Source: an uncultured Thermoleophilia bacterium (GTDB lineage: Bacteria > Actinomycetota > Thermoleophilia > UBA2241). Taken from it: a DNA stretch of 53,253 nt. The position numbers and the translations under genes were made by a program. Below are positions 34,891 to 43,428 of the stretch, piece by piece (positions within the stretch are counted from its first letter, which is position 1; every line of letters starts with the position of its first letter). The notes under the pieces are model-generated. The model saw nothing but the letters and a program-made list of their open reading frames with translations, had not been told where the DNA came from and ran no database searches. The stretch lies in assembly GCA_903927755.1 (NCBI GenBank), contig CAIYOD010000072.1, forward strand, positions 1 through 53,253. Direction: 5' to 3'.

Positions 34891-36987
34891 TTACTCCGCC
34901 TCGGGCGCCGTGAGGAGCGTCAGCCCGATGCGGTTGCGTGCCTTGTCGATCTCGACGACCTCGACCGTCACGGTATCGCCGCGCTTGACGACGTCCTCGA
35001 CGTTCTTCACGCGCTCGCCCTTCGGCGCCAGGCGCGAGATGTGCAGGAGCCCGTCGGTGCCCTTCTTGAGCTCGACGAAGGCGCCGAAATCGGTGGTCTT
35101 GACGACGCGTCCGGTGAAGACGTCGCCGACCTCGACCTCCTTGGTCATCGACTGGATGCGGTTCTTGACGCCTTCCGCAGCCTCCTCGTCCGGGGCGCAG
35201 ATGAAGATCGTGCCGTCGTCCTGGATGTCGATGTCGGCGCTGAACTCCTCGGTCATGCCGCGGATGGTCTCGCCGCCCTTGCCGATCACGAGCCCGATCT
35301 GGTCGGGGTTGATCTGGATCGAGAAGATGCGCGGCGCCCACTCGCTGAGCTCGCTGCGCGGCTCCGCGATCGTCTCGAGCATCTTGCCGAGGATGTGGAG
35401 CCGGGCCTTGCGGGCCTGCTCGAGCGCCTCGGTCAGGATCTCGAACGTGACGCCCGTGATCTTGATGTCCATCTGCAGGGCGGTGATGCCGTCGGCGGTG
35501 CCGGCGACCTTGAAGTCCATGTCGCCGAGGTGGTCCTCGACGCCGGCGATGTCGGTGAGCACGACGTAGTCGTCGCCCTCCTTGATGAGGCCCATCGCGG
35601 TGCCGGCGACCGGACGCTTGATCTGCACGCCGGCGTCCATGAGCGACAAGGTGCTGCCGCAGACGCTCGCCATCGACGAAGAGCCGTTGCTCTCGAGGAT
35701 CTCCGAGACGATGCGGATGGTGTAGGGGAACTCGACCTCGTCCGGCAGGACCGGGACGAGGGCGCGCTCGGCGAGAGCGCCGTGGCCGATGTCGCGGCGC
35801 TTGGGCCCGCGCATGAACCCGGTCTCACCCACCGAGTACGGCGGGAAGTTGTAGTGGTGGATGTAGCGCTTCTTGTCCTCGATGCCGAGGCCGTCGATGC
35901 GCTGGAACTCGCCCGTGCCGCCGAGCGTGAGCAGGCTCATCGCCTGCGTCTCGCCGCGGGTGAAGACGGCGCTGCCGTGGGTGCGCGGGATGAGCCCCAC
36001 CTCGCAGGTGATCTGCCGGACCTCGTCGATCGCGCGGCCGTCGGGGCGGATCTTCTTGACGGCGATGCGGTCGCGGATCATGTCCTTCTCGAACTTGGCG
36101 ACGGCGCGGCGTACCTGGACGACGCGCTCGGGGTCGGGATCCTCGCCCAGGAGCTGAGCGTAGGCGGCTTCCTTGACCTCGGACGTCGCGTCCTGGCGAC
36201 CCTTCTTGTCCTGCACGGACGTGGCGGCGTCGAACGCCGGGCCGAACCCGGAGCGGACCTGCTCGACGATCGTCTCGTCGACGGTGTACTCGGGCACGTC
36301 CCACTTCGGCTTGCCGGCGAGCTTCTGGAGCTCGAGCTGCACGTTGACGAGCTTCTTGATCTCTTCGTGCGCCAGGCGCAGGGCCTCGACGATGGTGGCC
36401 TCGGAGACTTCCTGGGCGCCGGCCTCGACCATGGCGATGGCGTCGGCGGTGCCGGTGACCACGAGATCGAGGTCGGACTCGTCCTGGAGCTCCTCGAGCG
36501 TCGGGTTGATGACCAGCTGGCCGTCGATGCGGCCGACGTGCACCGAGCCGATCGGGCCGAGGAAGGGGATCTCGCTGAGCGTCAGCGCCGCGGAGGCGCC
36601 GAGGGTGGCGAGGATGTCGTAGGGGATCTCGAAGTCCACGGAAAGGGTCGTTGCGACCACGTGGACCTCGTTCATGAAGCCCTTCTTGAAGAGGGGCCGG
36701 ATCGGCCGGTCGATCTGCCGCGCCGCGAGGATGGCCTTCTCGCTGGGGCGGCTCTCACGCTTGATGAAGCCGCCGGGGATCTTGCCGGCGGCGTAGTGGC
36801 GCTCTTCCACATCGACCGTGAGGGGGAAGAAGTCCTGCCCCTCCTTCGCGGTCTCGCGCGCCGTCGCGGCGACGAGGACCACGGTGTCGCCACAGGTCAC
36901 CAGCACGGACCCATTGGCCTGCTTGGCGAGGCGACCGGTCTCGAGGGTGATGGTCTGACCCCCGACTTCTACTTCAATCTTGTTCAT
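34891..36987 (-). CDS. pnp: Polyribonucleotide nucleotidyltransferase (PNPase)
   Basis: This 698-aa phosphorolytic 3'-5' exoribonuclease has two RNase PH-like domains separated by a helical linker, then KH (VIGKGGETIRGMTEE) and S1 (VGDVFTGRVVKTTDFGAFVEL) domains. The second catalytic core contains ASVCGSTLSLMDAGVQ and GDMDFKVAGT. ATG 36987 follows GAAGGAAG. It lies downstream of rpsO, with a hairpin between them, as in many bacteria. Confidence 0.97.
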   Translation of the reverse strand: MNKIEVEVGGQTITLETGRLAKQANGSVLVTCGDTVVLVAATARETAKEGQDFFPLTVDVEERHYAAGKIPGGFIKRESRPSEKAILAARQIDRPIRPLFKKGFMNEVHVVATTLSVDFEIPYDILATLGASAALTLSEIPFLGPIGSVHVGRIDGQLVINPTLEELQDESDLDLVVTGTADAIAMVEAGAQEVSEATIVEALRLAHEEIKKLVNVQLELQKLAGKPKWDVPEYTVDETIVEQVRSGFGPAFDAATSVQDKKGRQDATSEVKEAAYAQLLGEDPDPERVVQVRRAVAKFEKDMIRDRIAVKKIRPDGRAIDEVRQITCEVGLIPRTHGSAVFTRGETQAMSLLTLGGTGEFQRIDGLGIEDKKRYIHHYNFPPYSVGETGFMRGPKRRDIGHGALAERALVPVLPDEVEFPYTIRIVSEILESNGSSSMASVCGSTLSLMDAGVQIKRPVAGTAMGLIKEGDDYVVLTDIAGVEDHLGDMDFKVAGTADGITALQMDIKITGVTFEILTEALEQARKARLHILGKMLETIAEPRSELSEWAPRIFSIQINPDQIGLVIGKGGETIRGMTEEFSADIDIQDDGTIFICAPDEEAAEGVKNRIQSMTKEVEVGDVFTGRVVKTTDFGAFVELKKGTDGLLHISRLAPKGERVKNVEDVVKRGDTVTVEVVEIDKARNRIGLTLLTAPEAE

Positions 36988-37040
36988 TACTTCCTTCGTC
37001 TCTCTCGGACCCGGGCGCCCCATTGCGCTCGGGTACTCTC

Positions 37041-37067
37041 TCGTCGGCGTGGTTGGCACGGCGACGA
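37041..37067 (-). promoter_or_regulatory. rpsO-pnp intergenic hairpin
   Basis: An 11-nt inverted repeat (TCGTCGGCGTG / CACGGCGACGA, one mismatch) with a 5-nt loop lies between rpsO and pnp. No T tract follows, so it is not an obvious terminator. In Escherichia coli a hairpin at this position is cut by RNase III and lets PNPase repress itself. A similar processing site is plausible here but is inference. Confidence 0.45.
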
Positions 37068-37102
37068 ATACTACGACGCGTCTGGCGCCGAATGGTGGTT
37101 GC

Positions 37103-37372
37103 CTACTTGCGGAGCTCGAGCTCCTTGACGAGCGCGCGATAGCGCTCGAGGTCGCGCGCCTGCAGGTAGTTGAGCAGGCGGCGACGCTGACCGACCATCT
37201 TGAGCAGGCCGCGCCGGCTGTGATGGTCCTTCTTGTGGGTCTTGAGGTGCTCGGTGAGCGTCGAGATGCGCTCGGTGAGGAGCGCGATCTGTACCTCGGG
37301 GGAGCCAGTGTCGCCTTCGTGCTTGGCGTGCTTGGCGATGATGGTCTCTTTGGTGTCTTTGGTCATTGCCAT
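37103..37372 (-). CDS. rpsO: 30S ribosomal protein S15
   Basis: This 89-aa primary 16S rRNA-binding protein is conserved throughout: [36 protein letters not shown] and LLNYL. ATG 37372 follows GGGAGGTG at good spacing; a second ATG two codons later is less well placed. The leader upstream (37373-37470) is bounded by the ribF terminator, so rpsO-pnp should have its own promoter there. TACCCT and GGATACT boxes are visible but without convincing -35 elements. Confidence 0.96.
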   Translation of the reverse strand: MAMTKDTKETIIAKHAKHEGDTGSPEVQIALLTERISTLTEHLKTHKKDHHSRRGLLKMVGQRRRLLNYLQARDLERYRALVKELELRK

Positions 37373-37473
37373 TCTTTTTCACCTCCCTCGTGGGAGTATC
37401 CGGAAACCCAGTCGCGGGTTGGCTGCCCGTGACCGAGAGACGGTCGCGTTAGGGTAGCACAGCGGGCGGCGGC

Positions 37474-37506
37474 GAAAAACCGCGCCCGGCGGAGCCGCGG
37501 CGCGGT
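37474..37506 (-). terminator. Intrinsic terminator after ribF
   Basis: On the minus strand ACCGCGCC pairs with GGCGCGGT (8 bp), with a further GCGG/CCGC pairing in the loop, followed by TTTTT. The stem begins at the ribF stop codon. It separates the rimP-to-ribF group from rpsO-pnp. Confidence 0.75.
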
Positions 37507-38474
37507 CAGGCCCCGCCGCCCAGGCCGACGGCGTCGAGCGCCGGGTCCGTGAGCGTGGCTGCCGCCTCGATGTCGAGGCGCATCTGGGCGACGAGCGCGT
37601 CCACGCTGTCGAAGCGGCGTTCGTCGCGGATCTTGTGCAGGAAGTCGAGCCGGATCTCACGTTCATAGATGTCCCCGGAGAATGCGAGGAGAAACGCCTC
37701 GACGGTCACGTGTGTCGTGGGCTCTTCGCGGCTCTGGAAGGTCGGGTTGTGACCGATGTTGACCGCCGCGCGGTACCAGGCGCCGGCCACGAAGACGCGC
37801 GCCGTGTACACGCCGCGCCCCGGGAAGATCGTGCCCGCCTCCACGTCGACGTTGGCGGTCGGCACGCCCAGCGTGCGGCCGCGCTTGTCGCCGTGGGCGA
37901 CGAGGCCGGCGGCCGACGGAGGCCGGCCGAGGATCTCCCGCACCTCTTCGAGCTCGCCATCGTGCAGGAGGCGCCGGATGCGGGTGGAGCTGATCGGCTC
38001 GCCGTGCTCGGTGACGAGCGGGCAGATCTCGACGTCGTAGCCGTGGGCGGCGCCGCAGTCGCGCAGTTGCGCCGCGTCGCCGGCGCCGTGAGCGCCGAAG
38101 TTGAAGTTCTCGCCGACGACGACGGCCTGCGCCTGCAGGGAGCCGGCGAGGAGGTCGGTGCAGAACTCCGCCGCAGTCATCGCGGCCATCTCCTGGTCGA
38201 ACGGCAGCATGACGAGCTCGTCGGGCCCGAGCTCCTCGATCAGGCGCATCTTCTCTTCATTGGCCGTGAGGAGACGCGGCACCCGGCCGGGGTCGATGAC
38301 CGAAAGAGGATGCCGGTCGAAGGTCACGACGGCGCTGGTGAGGCCACGCTCCTCCGCCAACTGGACGGCACGGCCGATGACCGCGCGGTGCCCCGCGTGC
38401 ACGCCGTCGAACGTGCCGAGCGCCAAGGCGCGCGGCCGCTTCGCCAGCGACGCGACGTCGGGGACGACCTCCAT
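37506..38474 (-). CDS. ribF: Bifunctional riboflavin kinase / FAD synthetase
   Basis: This 322-aa enzyme converts riboflavin to FMN and FAD. The N-terminal FAD synthetase domain has LGTFDGVHAGHRAVI, the FDRHP segment and ISSTRIR. The C-terminal riboflavin kinase domain has GVPTANV and GVYTARV. ATG 38474 shares one base with the truB stop (TGATG). An intrinsic terminator overlaps its stop codon. I see no FMN riboswitch, consistent with a housekeeping position after truB. Confidence 0.95.
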   Translation of the reverse strand: MEVVPDVASLAKRPRALALGTFDGVHAGHRAVIGRAVQLAEERGLTSAVVTFDRHPLSVIDPGRVPRLLTANEEKMRLIEELGPDELVMLPFDQEMAAMTAAEFCTDLLAGSLQAQAVVVGENFNFGAHGAGDAAQLRDCGAAHGYDVEICPLVTEHGEPISSTRIRRLLHDGELEEVREILGRPPSAAGLVAHGDKRGRTLGVPTANVDVEAGTIFPGRGVYTARVFVAGAWYRAAVNIGHNPTFQSREEPTTHVTVEAFLLAFSGDIYEREIRLDFLHKIRDERRFDSVDALVAQMRLDIEAAATLTDPALDAVGLGGGA

Positions 38475-39385
38475 CAGAGCTTGACCAGCAGCTTCAGGGC
38501 GTTGCCCTCTTCCGCGGGACCGTAGATGGCGACGAGCTCGCCGCGGAACGTGAGGCGGACCGGCTCCGGGGGGCCGCCGGGCAGCCGGGCGCCGTTGCGC
38601 ACCGCGGTCACCTGCGCCGCCGAGAGCTCGATGCCGGGCATGAACTGGAGCGCCACGGCCGGCGGGATGAGGCCGGGGATGTGCTCGTCGCCGGCCTCGC
38701 GCTCCTCGATGGCCGCCTCGAACTCCGCGAGCGTCTGTGCCTCGTCGAGCCGGAGGTCGCCCACGGCCGAACGCGAGAGCTGCTCGAGGTGCGCGCCGGT
38801 CGCGACGGCCTCGCCGAGGTCGATCGCGAGCTGCCGGACGTAGGTGCCCTTCGAGCAGGCGATGTGGCAGCGCATGGTCTGCGCGGCCTCGTCGAGCTCG
38901 AGCACGTCGATGGCCTCGATCTCCACTTCCTTGACGGGGGTCTCGACGACCTCGCCGCGATGCGCCTTCTTGTACAGCCGCTCGCCGTCGACCTTGACCG
39001 CCGAGGTCATCGGCACGCTCTGCATGATGTGCCCGAGGAACACGGGGATCGCGGCATCGACCGCGGCCCTCGTCGTGGTCGCGCCGGTCTCGCTGAGCAC
39101 GCCCGTCAGGTCGCCGGTGTCCGAGCGGACGCCGAACTGCACCGTGCACTCGTACTCCTTGGGCAGGTCCACGAAGAACCGCGCCAGCTTGGTCGCGCGG
39201 CCCACGAGGACGACGAGCAGGCCGGTCGCGAACGGGTCCAGCGTGCCGGCGTGGCCCACCTTTTTGACGTTCGGGCGCAGGTTGCGGCGCACGCGGGCAA
39301 CGACGTCGTGGGACGTGAAGCCTTCCGGCTTGTCGATCAGGAGGACGCCGTCGAGAGGCGTCTTTCGAGTTCGGAACTGAGCCAC
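38474..39385 (-). CDS. truB: tRNA pseudouridine(55) synthase
   Basis: This 303-aa enzyme makes pseudouridine 55 in the T loop of tRNA. The catalytic Asp lies in HAGTLDPFATGLL. KPEGFTSHDVV, YECTVQFGVRSDTGD and GTYVRQLAIDLGE are also present, with a C-terminal PUA-like segment. The start is GTG 39385 behind GAGGAGGTGATCGC. It lies 49 bp inside the end of the upstream DHH gene, an unusually long overlap for this operon. Confidence 0.95.
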   Translation of the reverse strand: MAQFRTRKTPLDGVLLIDKPEGFTSHDVVARVRRNLRPNVKKVGHAGTLDPFATGLLVVLVGRATKLARFFVDLPKEYECTVQFGVRSDTGDLTGVLSETGATTTRAAVDAAIPVFLGHIMQSVPMTSAVKVDGERLYKKAHRGEVVETPVKEVEIEAIDVLELDEAAQTMRCHIACSKGTYVRQLAIDLGEAVATGAHLEQLSRSAVGDLRLDEAQTLAEFEAAIEEREAGDEHIPGLIPPAVALQFMPGIELSAAQVTAVRNGARLPGGPPEPVRLTFRGELVAIYGPAEEGNALKLLVKL

Positions 39386-40308
39386 GCGATCACCTCCTCG
39401 GAGCTGTCGTCGCTGGAGAATCCGGAGGCCAGCTTGTGGCCGCCCCCGCCCCGCAGGGCCGCGACGGCGCTGACATCGATGGTCTCCGAGCGCAGGCTGA
39501 CGCGCACCCGCGCACCGTCGGTCTGCTCTTTGACGAGAGCGGCGACCTCCACCCCGTCGACGCCGCGCAGGCTGTCGACGATGCCGTCGGTCTCCTCGGG
39601 GCCCGCGCCGGTGACGGCGAGATCCTCGCGCGTGACCGCCGCGAGCAGCGCGCGTCCTCCGGCGACAGCCCGGGCGCCGGCCACGGCGCGCGCCCAGAGG
39701 CGTAGCGACGCCTCCGAGCGAGATTCGTAGAGCAGCGCGTACATCCCGGTGACGTCCACTCCGAGCTCGACGAGCCAGGCCGCTGTGCGGAACGTGGACG
39801 GACTCGTGCTGTCGTGGTGGAAGTGCCCGGTGTCGAACGAGATGCCCGCATACAAGGCTGCGGCCGCCTGCGGCGAAGGCCGCAGGTCGAGCGCGCGGGC
39901 GATGTCGCACACGAGCTCGCTGGTGCTGCTTGCCTCGCCACGCACGAAGGCGAGTTCGCCGTAGCGCGGGTTGTCGTGGTGGTGGTCGATGTTGACGGCG
40001 ACGTCGCCCCAGCTCGGGAGCGCCAGCCGGTCCGGATTGCCGGAGTCGAGCGCGTAGAGCGCGGCGTCCGCCGGCGGCGCGCCGCGGCGCACGCGCCCGG
40101 CGGGCACAAGGACGTCACCGAGCGGCAGAAGCTCGTCCTCGGATACGAAGAGCTCGGCGTCGACGCCGAGCTGCCCGAAGAGGTCGAGCATGCCGGAAGC
40201 CGCACCGAGTGCATCCGTGTCCGGCTTCTCGTGGACGGCGAGCGCGACGCGATGCTCGCCGCGCATGCGCCGGCAGAGCGCGTCCAGGTCGGCGGCGAGC
40301 TCCTTCAC
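39337..40308 (-). CDS. nrnA: DHH/DHHA1 phosphoesterase (NrnA-like)
   Basis: This 323-aa member of the DHH family degrades short oligoribonucleotides and, in relatives, pAp or cyclic dinucleotide products. Metal ligands are visible in AVHEKPDTDALGA, the DHH motif (NIDHHHDNP) and the DHHA1 motif GGGGHKLASGF. The first motif has PDTD where many homologues have PDGD. GTG 40308 overlaps the rbfA stop (GTGA). The position between rbfA and truB is the common one for nrnA in Gram-positive bacteria. Confidence 0.88.
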   Translation of the reverse strand: MKELAADLDALCRRMRGEHRVALAVHEKPDTDALGAASGMLDLFGQLGVDAELFVSEDELLPLGDVLVPAGRVRRGAPPADAALYALDSGNPDRLALPSWGDVAVNIDHHHDNPRYGELAFVRGEASSTSELVCDIARALDLRPSPQAAAALYAGISFDTGHFHHDSTSPSTFRTAAWLVELGVDVTGMYALLYESRSEASLRLWARAVAGARAVAGGRALLAAVTREDLAVTGAGPEETDGIVDSLRGVDGVEVAALVKEQTDGARVRVSLRSETIDVSAVAALRGGGGHKLASGFSSDDSSEEVIAWLSSELERRLSTASS

Positions 40309-40778
40309 GCCTCATCCTCGCCGTCGGTGGCCTCGGGGCCCTGGTCCCGCCCCTCCTCTGTCCGAGTCTCGTCCTCGGCCTCAGCGGCCACGGGTTCCTC
40401 CCCGGGCACGGGGATCTCGTGCGCCTCCGCGCCGAGCACTTCGGCCTCGCGCTTGAGCGCCCGCTCGATGCGCAGGGCGTTGTCGAGCGTGTCGTCGTAG
40501 AAGAAGTGCAGCTGCGGCGTGCGCTTCATGTGCAGCGAAGCGTTGATCTTGGCCTGCAGGAAGCCGCGCGACTTGTGGAGCGCCTGCATCGTCAGGTCGC
40601 GCTCCGTCTGGCCGCCGAGCACGCTCACGTAGACCTTCGCGTGCCGCAGGTCGGACGACGTCTCGACCCCCGTCAGGGTCACGAACCCGATGCGGGGGTC
40701 CTTGAGTCCCTCCGCGGTGATGACCGAGGAGAGCGTCTCCTTGATGCTTTCGTTGATCTTCAGGAGTCGAATTCCCAT
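40305..40778 (-). CDS. rbfA: 30S ribosome-binding factor RbfA
   Basis: This 157-aa KH-like protein assists late 30S maturation and cold adaptation. The core (about residues 5-110) contains LKINESIKETLSSVI, DPRIGFVTLTGVE, DLRHAKVYVSVLGG and RTPQLHFFYDDTLDNALRIE. A long acidic tail (about 45 residues) follows. ATG 40778 lies 19 bp inside the DUF503 gene end. Upstream open frame without ribosome site was discarded. Confidence 0.92.
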   Translation of the reverse strand: MGIRLLKINESIKETLSSVITAEGLKDPRIGFVTLTGVETSSDLRHAKVYVSVLGGQTERDLTMQALHKSRGFLQAKINASLHMKRTPQLHFFYDDTLDNALRIERALKREAEVLGAEAHEIPVPGEEPVAAEAEDETRTEEGRDQGPEATDGEDEA

Positions 40779-41083
40779 ACCGTTTCCACTGTGTCGGCTG
40801 TCTTGAGCAGCACGCGCGACACGTCGAAGTCGCGCGCGTGCAGATAGCGGTCGATGTCGTCCAGACGCTCGCGCGTCTGCTGGAGCGAAGAAGCGGCGAG
40901 CACCACGAGCACCCTCGCCCGCTGCCATGCGTCCTGCAGTCCTACCTCGCTGAACGAGGCGTGAAACCGGGACTGCAGAACGTCACGCAGCGAAGCCAGC
41001 GGCGCGCGCTTGTCCTTCAGCGTCCGTGCTTCGGTGAAGTGCAGTTCAGCGAGATAGACGCCAAGACAGGCGTCATGCTTCAC
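40760..41083 (-). CDS. DUF503 family protein (YlxP-like)
   Basis: This small protein (107 aa) is of the DUF503 family, found between infB and rbfA in many Gram-positive genomes: GVYLAELHFTEARTLKDKRAPL, then HASFSEVG and the C-terminal DDIDRYLHAR. The family is thought to take part in ribosome maturation on the basis of gene context; no activity is established. GTG 41083 overlaps the infB stop by 11 bp. Confidence 0.87.
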   Translation of the reverse strand: MKHDACLGVYLAELHFTEARTLKDKRAPLASLRDVLQSRFHASFSEVGLQDAWQRARVLVVLAASSLQQTRERLDDIDRYLHARDFDVSRVLLKTADTVETVWEFDS

Positions 41084-43154
41084 GGGCGACTTCTCTGGTC
41101 TCGTACGCCTCCAGCACGTCCCCTTCTTTGAGGTCGTTGAAGCCGTCGACCAGGATGCCGCACTCGAAGCCTTCGAGGACCTCACGCGCGTCTTCGGCGA
41201 AGCGCTTGAGCGAGCCCATCTTGCCGTCGTAGGCCACTACGTCGCTCCGCAGCACGCGCACGTTCGCGTTGCGCACCATCTTGCCGTGCGTGACCATGCA
41301 GCCGGCGATGGTGCCGAGCTTGGATGCCTTGAACGTGGTGCGCACCTCGGCCTGACCGAGCACGACCTCTTCGATGGTCGGCTTGAGCATGCCGACCAGG
41401 GCGGCCGTGATGTCCTCGGTGACCTTGTAGATGACGCGGTAGGTGCGGATGTCCACGCCTTCGGTCTCGGCGAGAGCCGTCGCCTGCGGGCTCGGGCGCA
41501 CGTTGAAGCCGATGATGATGGCCGTCGAAGCGGCCGCCAGCATGATGTCCGACTCGTTCACGCCGCCGACTCCGGAGTGGATGATGCGGACCTTGACCTC
41601 GGGGTGCTGGATCTTGAGCAGCGCGTCACTGAGCGCCTCGAGGCTGCCCTGGACGTCGGCCTTGACCACGAGGTTGAGGTCGAGGACCTTGCCCGCGGCG
41701 ATGCGGGCGAAGACGTCGTCGAGCGTGAGCGCGTGCTGCTTGGCGAGCGCCTCGGTCTTGATCCGGTTGGCGCGCTTCTGGCCGAGCGTGCGCGCGGCGC
41801 GTTCGTCCTTGACGACACGGCAGAACTCACCCGCTACCGGGAGCTCGTCGAAGCCGATGATCTCGACCGGCGTCGACGGACCGCCCTCCTTGAGAGGCTC
41901 GGCGCGGAAGTCGCGCATGGCGCGCACCTTGCCGCTCGCCTCGCCGGCCACGATGGCGTCGCCGACGCGGATGGTGCCGCGGCTCACCAACATGGTGGCG
42001 ACGACGCCGCGACCCGGGTCGACCTTGGACTCGATGATGAACCCGCTGGCGGGCGCATCGGGGTTCGCCTTGAGGTCGCCGACCTCGGCCACCAGAAGGA
42101 GGGTGTCGAGGAAGTTCTCGAGCCCGATGCGCTGCTTGGCGCTGGCCTCGACGAAGATGTTGTCCCCGCCCCACTCCTCGGGCACGATGCCGTGCTCGGC
42201 GAGCTGCTGCTTGATGCGCTCGATGTTGGCGTCGGGCTTGTCGATCTTGTTGATGACGAGCACGACCGGCACCTGTGCCGCCTTGGCGTGGTCGATCGCC
42301 TCCACGGTCTGCGGCATGACGCCGTCGTCCGCGGCCACGACGATCGCGGCGATGTCGGTGACTTTGGCGCCGCGCGCTCGCATGGCGGTGAACGCGGCGT
42401 GGCCCGGGGTGTCGATGAACGTGATGGGCTGGCCGTTGTGCTTCACCTGGTAGGCGCCGATGTGCTGCGTGATGCCGCCGGCCTCGCCGGCCGCCACCGC
42501 GGTGTCGCGGATGGCGTCGAGGAGGCTGGTCTTGCCGTGGTCGACGTGGCCCATGACCGTGATGACCGGGGCCCTCGCCTGGAGATCCTTGGGATCGTCC
42601 ACGGCTTCCTTCTCGAGCTCGGCCTCTTCGTCGGCCGCGTGGGTGATCTCGATCTCGCGACCGAAGTCGGTGGCGAGGACCTCGATGGCCTCGTCGCTCA
42701 GCGTCTGCGTGATGGTGACCATCTCGCCGTAGCCCATGAGAGCCTTGATGATGTCCGAGGTCATGATGCCGAGGGACTGGGAGATGTCCTTGACGGTGGA
42801 CCCGGACGGTACCTTGACCAGGCCCGTCGGGACGACCGGAGCAGTCTGCTGCTCCTCGCGGTCGCGACCACGGCCGCGGCCGCGACGCCTGTCGCGGCCA
42901 CCTTGAGCGCCGCCGCGACGGGATGCGCCGGCGTCGATGATCACGCGACGCTTCTTGCCGGCCGCAGTACCGCCGCCGGCCCGCCGGCGCACGGCGCTGC
43001 CGGTAGGGGCCGTGCAGGCCTTCTCGATGGCTTCGTCGTCGACGTCGACTTCTCCGTCGACTACCTCGATGCCCGCCTTCTTGAGGTGGGCGAGCACATC
43101 CTCGACGCTCGTCTTTCGCTGAGTCGCGATGTCCGAGACTTTACGTTTCGCCAT
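41073..43154 (-). CDS. infB: Translation initiation factor IF-2
   Basis: This 693-aa GTPase recruits fMet-tRNA to the 30S subunit. An N-terminal IF2_N-type domain (residues 1-45) and a short basic Arg/Gly linker lead to a second IF2_N domain. The G domain has GHVDHGKTS (about 202-210), DTPGHAAF and NKIDKPDAN, followed by domains II-IV. The N-terminal region is much shorter than in streptomycetes. It matters here because three nearby genes appear to use near-cognate start codons. Confidence 0.96.
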   Translation of the reverse strand: MAKRKVSDIATQRKTSVEDVLAHLKKAGIEVVDGEVDVDDEAIEKACTAPTGSAVRRRAGGGTAAGKKRRVIIDAGASRRGGAQGGRDRRRGRGRGRDREEQQTAPVVPTGLVKVPSGSTVKDISQSLGIMTSDIIKALMGYGEMVTITQTLSDEAIEVLATDFGREIEITHAADEEAELEKEAVDDPKDLQARAPVITVMGHVDHGKTSLLDAIRDTAVAAGEAGGITQHIGAYQVKHNGQPITFIDTPGHAAFTAMRARGAKVTDIAAIVVAADDGVMPQTVEAIDHAKAAQVPVVLVINKIDKPDANIERIKQQLAEHGIVPEEWGGDNIFVEASAKQRIGLENFLDTLLLVAEVGDLKANPDAPASGFIIESKVDPGRGVVATMLVSRGTIRVGDAIVAGEASGKVRAMRDFRAEPLKEGGPSTPVEIIGFDELPVAGEFCRVVKDERAARTLGQKRANRIKTEALAKQHALTLDDVFARIAAGKVLDLNLVVKADVQGSLEALSDALLKIQHPEVKVRIIHSGVGGVNESDIMLAAASTAIIIGFNVRPSPQATALAETEGVDIRTYRVIYKVTEDITAALVGMLKPTIEEVVLGQAEVRTTFKASKLGTIAGCMVTHGKMVRNANVRVLRSDVVAYDGKMGSLKRFAEDAREVLEGFECGILVDGFNDLKEGDVLEAYETREVAREA

Positions 43155-43159
43155 TCACC

Positions 43160-43423
43160 TCACCGCCTTTCGTCGTTCCAGGGCCGCGCGAAGATCGCAC
43201 GCACCGAGGGATCGAGAGTCACGGGGCCGCGGAAGGCGCGCGCGAACGCGCGCTTCTTCTCCGCGGCCTCGAGACAGTTCTCTTCTGGACACAGATAGGC
43301 GCTCCTGCCCGGTGAACCGGGTCGCGCCCTGACGACTCGCCCGTGCGAGGCCACGAGCCGTACGAGCTCGTCCTGGCCGCGCCGGCGGCGACACCCGACA
43401 CACGTTCTCTCCGGCGTCGCCAC
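43160..43423 (-). CDS. ylxR: YlxR family protein
   Basis: This small protein (87 aa) has the YlxR signature TCVGCRRRRGQDELVRLV near the N-terminus, GRSAYLCPEENCLEAAEKKRAF in the middle, and a short basic tail. The family is proposed to bind RNA and in some bacteria affects RNase P or transcription; its function is not settled. GTG 43423 is 8 nt after GAGGAG. A GTG at 43432 that overlaps the nusA stop (GTGA) is the alternative start. It sits between nusA and infB as usual. Confidence 0.9.
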   Translation of the reverse strand: MATPERTCVGCRRRRGQDELVRLVASHGRVVRARPGSPGRSAYLCPEENCLEAAEKKRAFARAFRGPVTLDPSVRAIFARPWNDERR

Positions 43424-43428
43424 GGCGA

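Noticed and set aside
34843..37128. 761-codon plus-strand frame opposite pnp
   Set aside because: Antisense shadow of pnp; the composition (His/Asp/Arg/Leu-rich) is typical of reversed high-GC genes.
37003..37500. S15 leader as a classical ribosomal-protein autoregulatory pseudoknot
   Set aside because: An AACCC/GGGTT hairpin is visible upstream of rpsO, but I could not build a pseudoknot resembling known S15 targets.
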